10,497 nucleotides of DNA from Oscillospiraceae bacterium. Lineage in GTDB: Bacteria; Bacillota; Clostridia; Oscillospirales; CAG-272. The first letter of the stretch is position 1. Each line of letters opens with the position of its first letter. Below the pieces are notes generated by a model, which saw only the letters and a program-made list of their open reading frames with translations, had not been told where the DNA came from and ran no database searches. Positions 1 to 6,830 of the stretch are shown one piece after another. The stretch is from positions 1 to 10,497 of the forward strand of contig WREN01000055.1 in NCBI GenBank assembly GCA_009779295.1. The letters are read 5' to 3'. A program made the translations under genes and the position numbers.

Positions 1-63
1 TACTCCTGTTATCAACTTGAACTCTTTTTCACTTAGCTTTTCTATTTTTTCATAACAGTTCAT
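1..63 (-). CDS. IS5-type transposase, N-terminal fragment cut by window edge
   Basis: Twenty-one codons are visible, starting MNCYEKIEKLSEKEF and ending LITGV at the left edge. The pattern of a basic, leucine/lysine-rich start followed by LSEKEFKLITGV is what I know from the N-terminal helix-turn-helix (HTH_Tnp_4-like) of DDE transposases of the IS5 type, which would act in cis to cut and paste the element. The ATG at 63-61 is supported by an extended Shine-Dalgarno sequence AGGGTGAT (75-68, minus) ending 4 nt before it, and by a consensus promoter further upstream. The catalytic DDE domain lies outside the window, so neither completeness nor activity can be judged. A different helix-turn-helix protein cannot be excluded from 21 residues. 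Confidence 0.62.
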   Translation of the reverse strand, partial: MNCYEKIEKLSEKEFKLITGV

Positions 64-96
64 TTTTATCACCCTGCACTACTATATCATATTTTC

Positions 97-113
97 GAGT
101 TCTGCGACAACTC
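97..113. repeat. Short inverted repeat, possible IS terminal repeat or 5'-UTR hairpin
   Basis: GAGTT (97-101) and AACTC (109-113) are perfectly complementary around a 7-nt loop. Read on the minus strand it is GAGTTGTCGCAGAACTC and lies about 8-24 nt downstream of the start expected for the promoter at 127-155. It could be the terminal repeat recognised by the transposase, or a small leader hairpin limiting transposase translation. A five-bp stem alone is weak evidence. Confidence 0.35.
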
Positions 114-126
114 TATTTTATAAAAA

Positions 127-155
127 ATTATACCATAAAATGAAACACTTGTCAA
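127..155 (-). promoter_or_regulatory. Perfect consensus sigma-A/sigma-70 promoter upstream of the transposase gene
   Basis: On the minus strand TTGACA (155-150) and TATAAT (132-127) both match the consensus exactly and are separated by exactly 17 nt. Transcription would begin near 120 and run into the transposase start at 63. It lies in the AT-rich gap after the solute-binding protein stop codon. If the insertion sequence ends at 113, this is host DNA driving the element. Confidence 0.7.
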
Positions 156-189
156 TATATAATTTTCATAGCCTAAATATTTTAAGTTT

Positions 190-1644
190 TTAATCATATG
201 AATAAATTTCAATCATCTTGTCTATTTCAGCTAATGCTTTTGTCTCGTTTCTTGCATAAAAAGAAGCGAGGTTTGCGTCTCCTTTAGCTATCATTGAACT
301 AAAGACATCAAGAGTTCCGAAAGTATCAAGCCAAACGCTGTACACACGGTTTTTAGCAATTATTTCAATCATTTCGGCGGATTCGCCGTCGCGGGTATAT
401 TTTGTCTGCAATATTGTTTCATAATATTGCGGTCTGACTGTTTTATAGCTTTCACTCGCCAAAGCTTCAACCACCGCGCTCGCAAGCACCGGCTCCTTGC
501 ATATTATAGGTATGGCGGTGTAGGTACCGACGCCCGAAACCAGCTGACGGTATCCTTCTTGATTTTTATCGAATTTAGGATGCGGTATTATACCGAAATT
601 ATCACTCATGTCCTGGAAATAATCTAAATAATAAGACCTGTAATCGGTCATTAAAATATAACCGTCGGCGAACCTGTCACGGTCGAGCCAAACATTCATG
701 GTGTGGTTGTGGTAAGCGCCGCCGTTATTGAAAAGATCAACGATCATTTCGAACGCTGAATATGATCTGGCTGAATTAATCGTCAGAGACGGCATGTTGT
801 CTTTATCTTTCGTTACGAAAGACGCGCCGAGCGCAGTATACAGATTCGGACCTACTTCCCATTGCCAGCCGGAAAACCCGAACTGGTCGTCTTTTATATC
901 GATTATTCCGTCACCGTTAATATCTTTGCTTGCGGATTGTACTATTTTAGCGAACTCTTCGTATGTCCAGCCGCCGCTTTTTACGAGATCATACGGATAC
1001 GGAATACCTTCATTTTTAAACAGATTTTTGTTAAATAAAAGAACGCATGTCATACCAAGATTCGAATAATTTATGTCGTTCACCCCGAAAAATACTTTAC
1101 CTCCGAAGTTAAGCGAATCAGTGCTGTTAGTGTCCCACCAAGGCTTTGTCAAATCTATCCACGGAAGGTAGTCGAAATTGATCAGATATCTTTCGCGCGC
1201 GGCATGGGTCATAACTACCTGAGAGGCCATATATATGTCATATATTTTATCGCCCGAGCGTAAAGCGGCTGTAAATTTCGATGTAACCATATCTCCGCTG
1301 CCGTCACGTTCGTCGTTTATGAATATGATGTTCAATTTAACGTTTAATTTTGTCTCAACCGCAAGATTCCTGTTATAGATGGCGTCATTTAATACCTCGC
1401 CGTTCAAGCCGTCGGGGGTGTACATATCGACCCACGCAAACGAACCCATGAGTATATCTACCGTTTCTCCGTCATATGTATTCTGAAAAACCGGGAGATT
1501 GTTATAATCCTCCTCAGCCGTATCGGTTTCGATTGAATCCAAAGTGTTTTCATCGTTTGCGTTTGTTTTTTCGGCGTCGTTTGTTTGACACGCCGCGAAA
1601 AGCATACAAAAAACTAAGATTAAAGCAAATATTGTTTTTTTCAT
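190..1644 (-). CDS. Extracellular solute-binding lipoprotein of a sugar ABC transporter
   Basis: A 484-residue family 1-type substrate-binding protein that would capture an oligosaccharide or glycoside outside the membrane and deliver it to an ABC permease. Residues 1-18 form a lipoprotein signal peptide (positive MKK, hydrophobic core) ending in the lipobox LFAAC, so Cys19 is the expected lipidated residue. An acidic Asn/Asp/Thr-rich linker (about 20-50) precedes the two-lobe binding fold. Residues 241-257 (DINGDGIIDIKDDQFGF) form an EF-hand-like calcium loop common in this group of sugar binders. The ATG is preceded by GGAGG (1659-1655) with 10-nt spacing and by its own promoter. No permease or ATPase gene is present; an insertion sequence end follows the stop codon within 80 bp. 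The link to rhamnosides is inferred only from the divergent glycosidase. Substrate unknown. Confidence 0.9.
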   Translation of the reverse strand: MKKTIFALILVFCMLFAACQTNDAEKTNANDENTLDSIETDTAEEDYNNLPVFQNTYDGETVDILMGSFAWVDMYTPDGLNGEVLNDAIYNRNLAVETKLNVKLNIIFINDERDGSGDMVTSKFTAALRSGDKIYDIYMASQVVMTHAARERYLINFDYLPWIDLTKPWWDTNSTDSLNFGGKVFFGVNDINYSNLGMTCVLLFNKNLFKNEGIPYPYDLVKSGGWTYEEFAKIVQSASKDINGDGIIDIKDDQFGFSGWQWEVGPNLYTALGASFVTKDKDNMPSLTINSARSYSAFEMIVDLFNNGGAYHNHTMNVWLDRDRFADGYILMTDYRSYYLDYFQDMSDNFGIIPHPKFDKNQEGYRQLVSGVGTYTAIPIICKEPVLASAVVEALASESYKTVRPQYYETILQTKYTRDGESAEMIEIIAKNRVYSVWLDTFGTLDVFSSMIAKGDANLASFYARNETKALAEIDKMIEIYSYD

Positions 1645-1676
1645 AATTATGTAACCTCCATGTATAACTATAGTAT

Positions 1677-1705
1677 AGTATAATTTATTTTATTTTCTTT
1701 GTCAA
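1677..1705 (-). promoter_or_regulatory. Promoter of the solute-binding protein gene
   Basis: On the minus strand TTGACA (1705-1700) is followed after 17 nt by TATACT (1682-1677). Transcription would begin near 1670, leaving a leader of about 25 nt that carries GGAGG (1659-1655). The -10 region is embedded in a TATAC/TATAG run, so neighbouring alternative -10 positions are possible. Confidence 0.72.
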
Positions 1706-1712
1706 TATTGAC
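1701..1712. promoter_or_regulatory. 12-bp perfect palindrome between divergent -35 boxes (possible operator)
   Basis: GTCAATATTGAC is a perfect palindrome. It is made of the two outward-facing -35 hexamers, TTGACA on minus and TTGACT on plus, with 2 bp between them. The symmetry may therefore simply be a by-product of the back-to-back promoters, but any dimeric regulator bound here would control both the binding protein and the glycosidase. Confidence 0.4.
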
Positions 1713-1736
1713 TTTTAAATGTATATATGGGATAAT
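1708..1736 (+). promoter_or_regulatory. Promoter of the GH106-like glycosidase gene
   Basis: TTGACT (1708-1713), a 17-nt spacer and GATAAT (1731-1736) each differ from consensus by one base. The predicted start near 1743 falls inside the AAAGGAG sequence, giving a very short leader. If this promoter is the real one, the ATG at 1719 cannot be used because it lies upstream of the transcript. Confidence 0.55.
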
Positions 1737-1745
1737 GAATTTAAA

Positions 1746-1749
1746 GGAG
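1746..1749 (+). promoter_or_regulatory. Ribosome binding site deciding the glycosidase start
   Basis: AAAGGAG (1743-1749) is the only Shine-Dalgarno-like sequence upstream of the gene. It supports ATG at 1761 (11-nt spacing) rather than the in-frame ATG at 1719, which has none. An out-of-frame ATG at 1756 is closer (6 nt) and opens a 30-codon frame ending at TAA 1846-1848, so it could compete for initiation. Confidence 0.6.
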
Positions 1750-1760
1750 TGAAATATGCA

Positions 1761-4634
1761 ATGGAATATAATAAATATATTGAAAATTTTAAGAATCCGC
1801 CGGATGAATACCGTCCGGCGACTATGTGGTTCTGGACGGACGATTTAAAGGAAGATGAAATAACGTTTCAATTGAAGGAATTCAAAAAACAGGGGATATA
1901 CGACATATTCGTTAACGCCGTATTCGGTATTAACGTACGATACCTTTCGGACGAGTTTTTCGGGTTCGTTAAATACGCGGTCGCGGAATGTAAACGGCTC
2001 GGTCTGCGTTACTGGATTTACGACGAATTCAATTGGCCTTCGGGAAATGCCGGCGGCGAATTGCTGCGCGATTATCCGTGGGCGGCAGGGAAGATTCTGA
2101 AACTTGAAAGCGTCGTATGCCTTCCCGGATTTACCGCTGAGAAAACCGTTCGCGGGAAACTCCTCGCGGCACATGCCGTTTTCGGAAACGATACCGTCAT
2201 TGACGTTACCGATAAAGTGAAAATCGAGGAAGCACACGGAATCGTAACCGTTTACTACAATAATCGTTACTGCAACACGATCACGGTGAATTATTACTTT
2301 TCCGTGCCCGATCCGCACGTGCTTACTACTTGTGTTTGGTATAAATACGCGGGATATGAGCCGGGTTATATAGATACTTTCAACCGCGCCGCCGTCGATA
2401 AGTTCATCGAGCTAACGCATGAACGCTATAAAAAATGGGTGGGCGACGAGTTCGGAAAGACGGTTATGGGCGTGTTTACGGACGAAGTATGTCTCGCCGA
2501 TCCGTTTACACTCGGCGAAAACCGGTTGCCATGGAGCGAACATTTCGCGGAAAAATTCAAAGATTTAAACGGTTACGATATTATCGGGCATCTTCACGGT
2601 TTGATTACCCCGCCCGTTACCGCGGAACAGAAAAAGGTGCGGAACGATTATTTCAACACGGCTAAAATTCTCTACCTTGAGAATTTCATCAAACCGATGT
2701 ACGACTGGTGCGATGAAAACAACTTGAAGTTCACGGGGCATTTCGACGGCGAGGAATCCGTAACATGGCACTTAATGCAGTCGGCGGATCTCATCACTTC
2801 GTTTGAATACATGCACATCCCGGGAATCGATTCGATCGTGTCGGCGAAGAAAATCAACGACAAAAACTACAACGTTGCCGGAAAGATTCTCGCGTCAATC
2901 TCGAAATACTACGGGCGCGAGCGGACATTATGCGAAACATATACAGCCAGCGGATGGGATTTGCGTATGCCTATAATGAAGAAGATCGCGAACAGGCTCA
3001 TCATGCTCGGCGTGAACATGATCCATTTTATGGGCGCGTATTACTCGTGGGACGGAATCATGAAGACGGGCTACACGACTTACCCGCCGACGCACGGCTA
3101 CAACAACACGCTGTGGGGTCATTACGGGAAGTTCGGCGATTATATTTCGGGTATGCAGTACCTGTCGGCGAAAACGAAACCGTCATCGTGCGTTTTGATG
3201 ATGATCCCGCTGATCCAAGCGAAAATGAAACTCAATCTCGCCGAAAATATTTTCGCGTATCTGCAGGACGGTTTCTCCGTGCGGAATATCGACGAGGTTA
3301 TTGAGGGTACGATAAACGAGTTCCTGCGGATTCATATCGATCTCGATTTGATTTCCGAAGATTCAGCGGCTGAACTCATCGCCCGCGACGGTGTGATTTT
3401 ATACAAAGGCGATAAATATAAATACATCATCCTGCCGGTCATGGAACATATCTCCATTGACATTGCCGATATGATAGAAAGGTTCGAAGTGGCGAACGTG
3501 AAAATAATTTATCTCGATTGCTATCCGAGTAAAATTGTAGGCAGTGATATAGAATTAAATATCAAAAAGCGGAATTTTATTAGTATTAACGACCTCAAAA
3601 CGGTTTTCGATAAAAGCGACGTCATGCTCGGAATGGAAACGACCGGAAACGTTCTCGCATGCCATCGCGAAAATGAGGATATTGAATTGGTTTTCATCAA
3701 CAACGACGACACAGTTACGAATACCGTTTCGATTCCAGACGATATTCGAGGATTGGTTTGCTACGAACCGGAAACGAAATCGCCGAAAAGTTATTATATC
3801 GAAAACGACCGCCGGATATACGAGTTAGTTCCTGACGAAACGATTGTAGCAATTAGGAATCCGCAGATTGAATTGCAAAATATAAAAATCCCGCAAACCG
3901 TTAAAGTAAAGCAAATCCTATCGGAAGATTGGACGTTCGAAGCTGTGAGCGAGAACGTTCTGCCGCTTAAGTTTCCGTTTAATAGCAACGTTCCGCTGCC
4001 TACAGGTATGGAATATACGATATGTTCTAAATTTACTGTCAACGGAATTATTCCCATAATCAATTTTAACTGCGAAATCCGCGATGTAAATAAGATTTAC
4101 ATCAACGGCAATTTTATAGACCATTGCGTAAACACGCGGTTCTGGGGCGTGAACAATTTCAAAACGGATATTACAAATCTTCTCATTGAAGGCGAAAACG
4201 AAATTAGAATAGAGGCGCACTTTCCGGATTGGCCGGCTGTTCACGCTCTGCCTTTCGGATTTTTGTCAGGCGATTTCAAAGTGGATGAAAACGACGTTAT
4301 CAATCCCGTATTGGATAACAAAATAAATCTTGGTCCGCTCGAAACGCAAGGGTATAAATACTTCACAGGCAAAGGGATTTTCAAAAATATTTTTACCCCG
4401 CTTACTGATTATGAAAAAGTTTTTGTGAATTTCGATAACAAAGATATATTAAAATTGTCGGTAAACGGTGAATATGTCTGCGAACGCATGTGGAAGCCGT
4501 ACCGCGCGGAGATTACGGATTATATTGGGAAAGGTGAAAACGAAATCACTTTTGAGATGACGGCGACTTACGCGAATATGTTCGGTTTAAACAGCGAAAA
4601 CAGTTTAGACCAAGTTGAATTAGATTATATTTGA
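1761..4634 (+). CDS. Intracellular GH106-like glycoside hydrolase (probable alpha-L-rhamnosidase)
   Basis: A 957-residue cytoplasmic enzyme with no signal peptide, expected to remove a terminal sugar, probably L-rhamnose, from imported oligosaccharides or glycosides. Residues 1 to about 480 form the TIM-barrel catalytic part: EYRPATMWFWTDD near the start, the hallmark YWIYDEFNWPSGNAGG at 84-99, FTDE at 239-242 and CETYTASGW at 391-399. Glu242 and Glu392 are candidate catalytic acids. Residues of about 480-700 look like the alpha/beta (GATase-like) middle domain. Two jelly-roll, galactose-binding-like domains follow (about 715-835 and 855-945), the second with LSVNGEYVCERMWKPY. I chose ATG 1761 because of the ribosome binding site. 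The 3' end overlaps the convergent amidohydrolase-like gene by 15 bp. The rhamnosidase assignment rests on family resemblance plus the rhamnulokinase nearby; related unclassified hydrolases share these motifs and may act on other sugars. Confidence 0.78.
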   Translation: MEYNKYIENFKNPPDEYRPATMWFWTDDLKEDEITFQLKEFKKQGIYDIFVNAVFGINVRYLSDEFFGFVKYAVAECKRLGLRYWIYDEFNWPSGNAGGELLRDYPWAAGKILKLESVVCLPGFTAEKTVRGKLLAAHAVFGNDTVIDVTDKVKIEEAHGIVTVYYNNRYCNTITVNYYFSVPDPHVLTTCVWYKYAGYEPGYIDTFNRAAVDKFIELTHERYKKWVGDEFGKTVMGVFTDEVCLADPFTLGENRLPWSEHFAEKFKDLNGYDIIGHLHGLITPPVTAEQKKVRNDYFNTAKILYLENFIKPMYDWCDENNLKFTGHFDGEESVTWHLMQSADLITSFEYMHIPGIDSIVSAKKINDKNYNVAGKILASISKYYGRERTLCETYTASGWDLRMPIMKKIANRLIMLGVNMIHFMGAYYSWDGIMKTGYTTYPPTHGYNNTLWGHYGKFGDYISGMQYLSAKTKPSSCVLMMIPLIQAKMKLNLAENIFAYLQDGFSVRNIDEVIEGTINEFLRIHIDLDLISEDSAAELIARDGVILYKGDKYKYIILPVMEHISIDIADMIERFEVANVKIIYLDCYPSKIVGSDIELNIKKRNFISINDLKTVFDKSDVMLGMETTGNVLACHRENEDIELVFINNDDTVTNTVSIPDDIRGLVCYEPETKSPKSYYIENDRRIYELVPDETIVAIRNPQIELQNIKIPQTVKVKQILSEDWTFEAVSENVLPLKFPFNSNVPLPTGMEYTICSKFTVNGIIPIINFNCEIRDVNKIYINGNFIDHCVNTRFWGVNNFKTDITNLLIEGENEIRIEAHFPDWPAVHALPFGFLSGDFKVDENDVINPVLDNKINLGPLETQGYKYFTGKGIFKNIFTPLTDYEKVFVNFDNKDILKLSVNGEYVCERMWKPYRAEITDYIGKGENEITFEMTATYANMFGLNSENSLDQVELDYI

Positions 4635-5297
4635 GATTAGCGTTTTGATATTTCCGTTCAATATTTTTTCTCTCGCTTCTTCAGGTATGTCCGCACTTAG
4701 CAGCATATTCAGAGGGGCGAGAGGACTGTTTTGCGGGTAATTCGTCCCGAACACGAATCTATCGATGCTGTATTTATTCACGAGCGTTTCATAAAACAAA
4801 TACTGTATCAAGTTGAATGTTTCGAGGTAAAGATTCAGATTTTTCAACATTAGCGGAATAAACACGCGGTTATGATACAACAGTTTTTTATCGTTTCCGT
4901 CGATGATGACCGGAAGCATTGGATAGCGTTCACAAACTGCGCTTATCTCACTCCATGTCGTTTCCGTGTGCCAAACCATGACCGGTAATCTGCGCGATTC
5001 TAACTCTTTTAACAACGGTTCAGTTTCGCTTCCCGCTAAACTAAAATTCAATCGTTTAGGAAATAGCCGTATACACGCCGCATGACTGCGGACCAGCAAA
5101 TCCACATCGAACCAGCGCATGACCGGAGCGGCGGTATATGCGTAGTAACGTTCGGGGGATTTTTCGTATTGGCGCAATAGAAATTCATTTGCCGCTTCCG
5201 GGGATTTCGTGTAACTTAACGCTGTAGAGTATATACCGTTCGCAGACTTGTAATTGTCTGCGTCAAGCCAAATGTTACAGTCAAAATAATCATTCAT
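4620..5297 (-). CDS. Amidohydrolase-superfamily protein lacking the catalytic residues (predicted pseudoenzyme)
   Basis: A 225-residue homologue of the gene just upstream. The amidohydrolase frame is recognisable: an N-terminal beta strand YFDCNIW, a central CIRLFP, LPVMVWH, LPVIIDG, then RFVFGTNYP near the C-terminus followed by a terminal NxxxL helix. The metal motif HxH is NxW (Asn8, Trp10), the His of the LGHSGG-type strand is Asp133, and the conserved catalytic Asp of FGSD is Asn186. Only His110 remains as a possible ligand. Direct metal-dependent hydrolysis therefore looks impossible. The ATG overlaps the upstream TGA as ATGA, with AAGGA (5312-5308) 10 nt before the start, so the two proteins are probably made together and may form a complex. 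There are no frame breaks, arguing for a maintained protein rather than a decaying gene. The family call is firm; the role is unknown. Confidence 0.75.
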   Translation of the reverse strand: MNDYFDCNIWLDADNYKSANGIYSTALSYTKSPEAANEFLLRQYEKSPERYYAYTAAPVMRWFDVDLLVRSHAACIRLFPKRLNFSLAGSETEPLLKELESRRLPVMVWHTETTWSEISAVCERYPMLPVIIDGNDKKLLYHNRVFIPLMLKNLNLYLETFNLIQYLFYETLVNKYSIDRFVFGTNYPQNSPLAPLNMLLSADIPEEAREKILNGNIKTLISNII

Positions 5298-6061
5298 ATT
5301 CCGAAAATCCTTCGCGCGTTGACATGTAATATCTTATCTTTATCGGTTTGCGAAATTTCCGCGCCTTTAATCATTCCTATCTGTGTTGACGGACATATCC
5401 ACATCGCGTCGCTGCCGAACATGATTTTTTCCGCCGTTGCTTCATTCACGAGAGATTCGATGAATCCAAGCGGATATACGTCGCCCGACGTGTCAAGATA
5501 AACGTTGGGATAATGTGAAGCCATCCGCGCGGCTTCTCGTATGCCTTCACTTCTACCGCCGGAATGTCCGAGGATAAGGATCACGTCGCTGTATTTTTTC
5601 GCGTGCTTTTCAAACAATCCGGGAACGGAATATTTTTGCGTATCGTTATGCGGTGAAATACACCAGCTATGCGTCAAGATGGGCAGATTATATTCACGCG
5701 CGGTTATATAAACCGGTTCATATAGATCGTCGTCCGCATATGTCCGGTGTATTGAAGGATGTATTTTTATTCCTCGAAACACGTAATTGCCGGCATATTT
5801 GTTTATAATTTCGATACATTCCTTTGGCATATGCGGGTTGAATATAAAATAACTCATGACTCTGCCGCCGGATTCTTCATAAATTCTCAAACATTCTTCG
5901 GCGGTAGCGATATAATTTATGCCAGTGAGATTATCCATATGGGTATTTATAGCGTATGAAATATTTAAACTGTCCATTTTTTTCAGAAACGTTTTAAGAG
6001 AAATGTCAAAAAAGTGAAATTCGGGCGTTTCGCCGATGTGTGTGTGCATATCTATATACAT
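5294..6061 (-). CDS. Metal-dependent amidohydrolase (Amidohydro_2 / COG2159-like), possible sugar lactonase
   Basis: A 255-residue TIM-barrel hydrolase with an intact active site: Asp4-x-His6-x-His8 (DMHTH) on strand 1, GIKIHP (Lys99, His101), PILTHSW (His131), ILGHSGG (His166) and FGSD (Asp218, the usual catalytic acid). Family members hydrolyse lactones, decarboxylate acids or cleave amides. Placed after a sugar-type dehydrogenase it could open an aldonolactone such as rhamnonolactone, but that is inference. I chose ATG 6061, one nucleotide after the dehydrogenase stop (TAA-T-ATG), since it begins directly at strand 1 (MYIDMHTH). GGGAGG (6083-6078) lies 16 nt upstream, rather far, so initiation probably depends on coupling. 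A TTG at 6091 would add ten residues and has no ribosome binding site of its own. It overlaps the next gene by ATGA. Confidence 0.82.
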   Translation of the reverse strand: MYIDMHTHIGETPEFHFFDISLKTFLKKMDSLNISYAINTHMDNLTGINYIATAEECLRIYEESGGRVMSYFIFNPHMPKECIEIINKYAGNYVFRGIKIHPSIHRTYADDDLYEPVYITAREYNLPILTHSWCISPHNDTQKYSVPGLFEKHAKKYSDVILILGHSGGRSEGIREAARMASHYPNVYLDTSGDVYPLGFIESLVNEATAEKIMFGSDAMWICPSTQIGMIKGAEISQTDKDKILHVNARRIFGI

Positions 6062-6062
6062 A

Positions 6063-6830
6063 TTACTTATAATAAGTCCTCCCGCCGTCAACGGGTATTG
6101 CCGCTCCGCAGATATATGAAGACTTGTCCGAAGCGAGGAATACTGCGAGATTTGCGACGTCTTCAGGCTTCCCTACGCGTCCGACCGGCAGTTTCCTGCC
6201 GTACTCGATCACTTTTTCGTCCGTATCGTAACGCTTACGGAACAGTTCGGTATCGATAACGGCGGGGCGTATGATGTTCGTACGGATACCCCGTCCGGCG
6301 TACTCAACGGTTAGCTGCCGCGCCAATCCCTCAACGCCCGCTTTCGCCGCGGGGTATGCCGCAGACCCCCCGCCGCCGTTCACTGTGCAGTTACTCGTGA
6401 TCATGATGATACTGCCCGAACCCTGTTCGAGCATATACGGTATCGCCGCGCGCGTCACGTAGAACGAACCCTGCAGTATCACCGCAAGTATGCGGTTCCA
6501 CGTAGCGGTATCGAGTTCCTCGAACCGCGATGATTCCAAGATTCCCGCGTTGTTCACGACGATGTCTATAGCGCCGAATTCATCGGCGATGCGCTTCATC
6601 ATCGAATCTACTTCGCTTTCGTTCGATACGTCGGCTTCGCACAGTAAAACGTTTGTGTCAAGCTCCGCTTTGAGCGCCGCGGCAGCTTGCCTGTCCGCGT
6701 CGCTGTGATAGTAATTTACCGCAACGTCAGCTCCCGCATTCGAGAACTGCCGGCATATCTCCGCGCCTATTCCGCGCGCGCCGCCCGTTACGAGCGCATT
6801 TTTTCCCTCTAACGATATTGTGTACGGCAT
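6063..6830 (-). CDS. Short-chain dehydrogenase/reductase (SDR), probably sugar- or aldehyde-oxidising
   Basis: A 255-residue classical SDR with a Rossmann fold: TGGARGIG at 15-22 binds the dinucleotide, ADVSN around Asp67, NNAG at 93-96, and the catalytic triad Ser136, Tyr149 and Lys153 (YPAAK). The second strand ends in VAVNYY without an acidic residue, which tends to favour NADP(H), but this is only a tendency. In a 6-deoxysugar operon candidates are an L-rhamnose or L-fucose 1-dehydrogenase, or a lactaldehyde-type reductase. The start is ATG 6830, with GGAGG (6843-6839) spaced 8 nt; a TTG at 6845 overlaps that same ribosome binding site and is not credible. The gene begins inside the end of the kinase gene (22-nt overlap) and stops one base before the amidohydrolase start. 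Substrate not determinable from sequence. Confidence 0.9.
   Translation of the reverse strand: MPYTISLEGKNALVTGGARGIGAEICRQFSNAGADVAVNYYHSDADRQAAAALKAELDTNVLLCEADVSNESEVDSMMKRIADEFGAIDIVVNNAGILESSRFEELDTATWNRILAVILQGSFYVTRAAIPYMLEQGSGSIIMITSNCTVNGGGGSAAYPAAKAGVEGLARQLTVEYAGRGIRTNIIRPAVIDTELFRKRYDTDEKVIEYGRKLPVGRVGKPEDVANLAVFLASDKSSYICGAAIPVDGGRTYYK

Larger units (their letters stand above)
1..113 (-). mobile_element. Partial insertion sequence (IS5-type), transposase-proximal end
   Basis: The transposase start at 63 and a 17-bp imperfect palindrome at 97-113 suggest that one end of an insertion sequence lies here and that the element runs leftward out of the window. The outer boundary at 113 is inferred only from the repeat. 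The opposite terminal repeat and any target duplication are not visible. The element sits immediately downstream of the solute-binding protein gene, on the same strand, where transporter permease genes often lie. Confidence 0.45.

Noticed and set aside
156..189. Possible terminator after the solute-binding protein gene
   Set aside because: CTTAAA/TTTAGG around ATA gives only a short AU-rich stem with a G-U pair and no following T-tract on the minus strand.
890..930. Dockerin-like DINGDGIIDIKDD motif
   Set aside because: There is only one copy, and it sits inside a solute-binding protein where this EF-hand-like calcium loop is common. It is not a cellulosome dockerin.
1719..1760. Upstream in-frame ATG adding 14 residues to the glycosidase
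   Set aside because: It has no ribosome binding site and lies within the spacer of the predicted plus-strand promoter, upstream of the expected transcription start. The GGAG at 1746-1749 serves the later ATG.
2930..3304. 124-codon plus-strand open frame within the glycosidase
   Set aside because: It is a shifted-frame shadow of conserved glycosidase sequence, rich in Arg, His and Asp from GC-biased codons, with no ribosome binding site or family resemblance.
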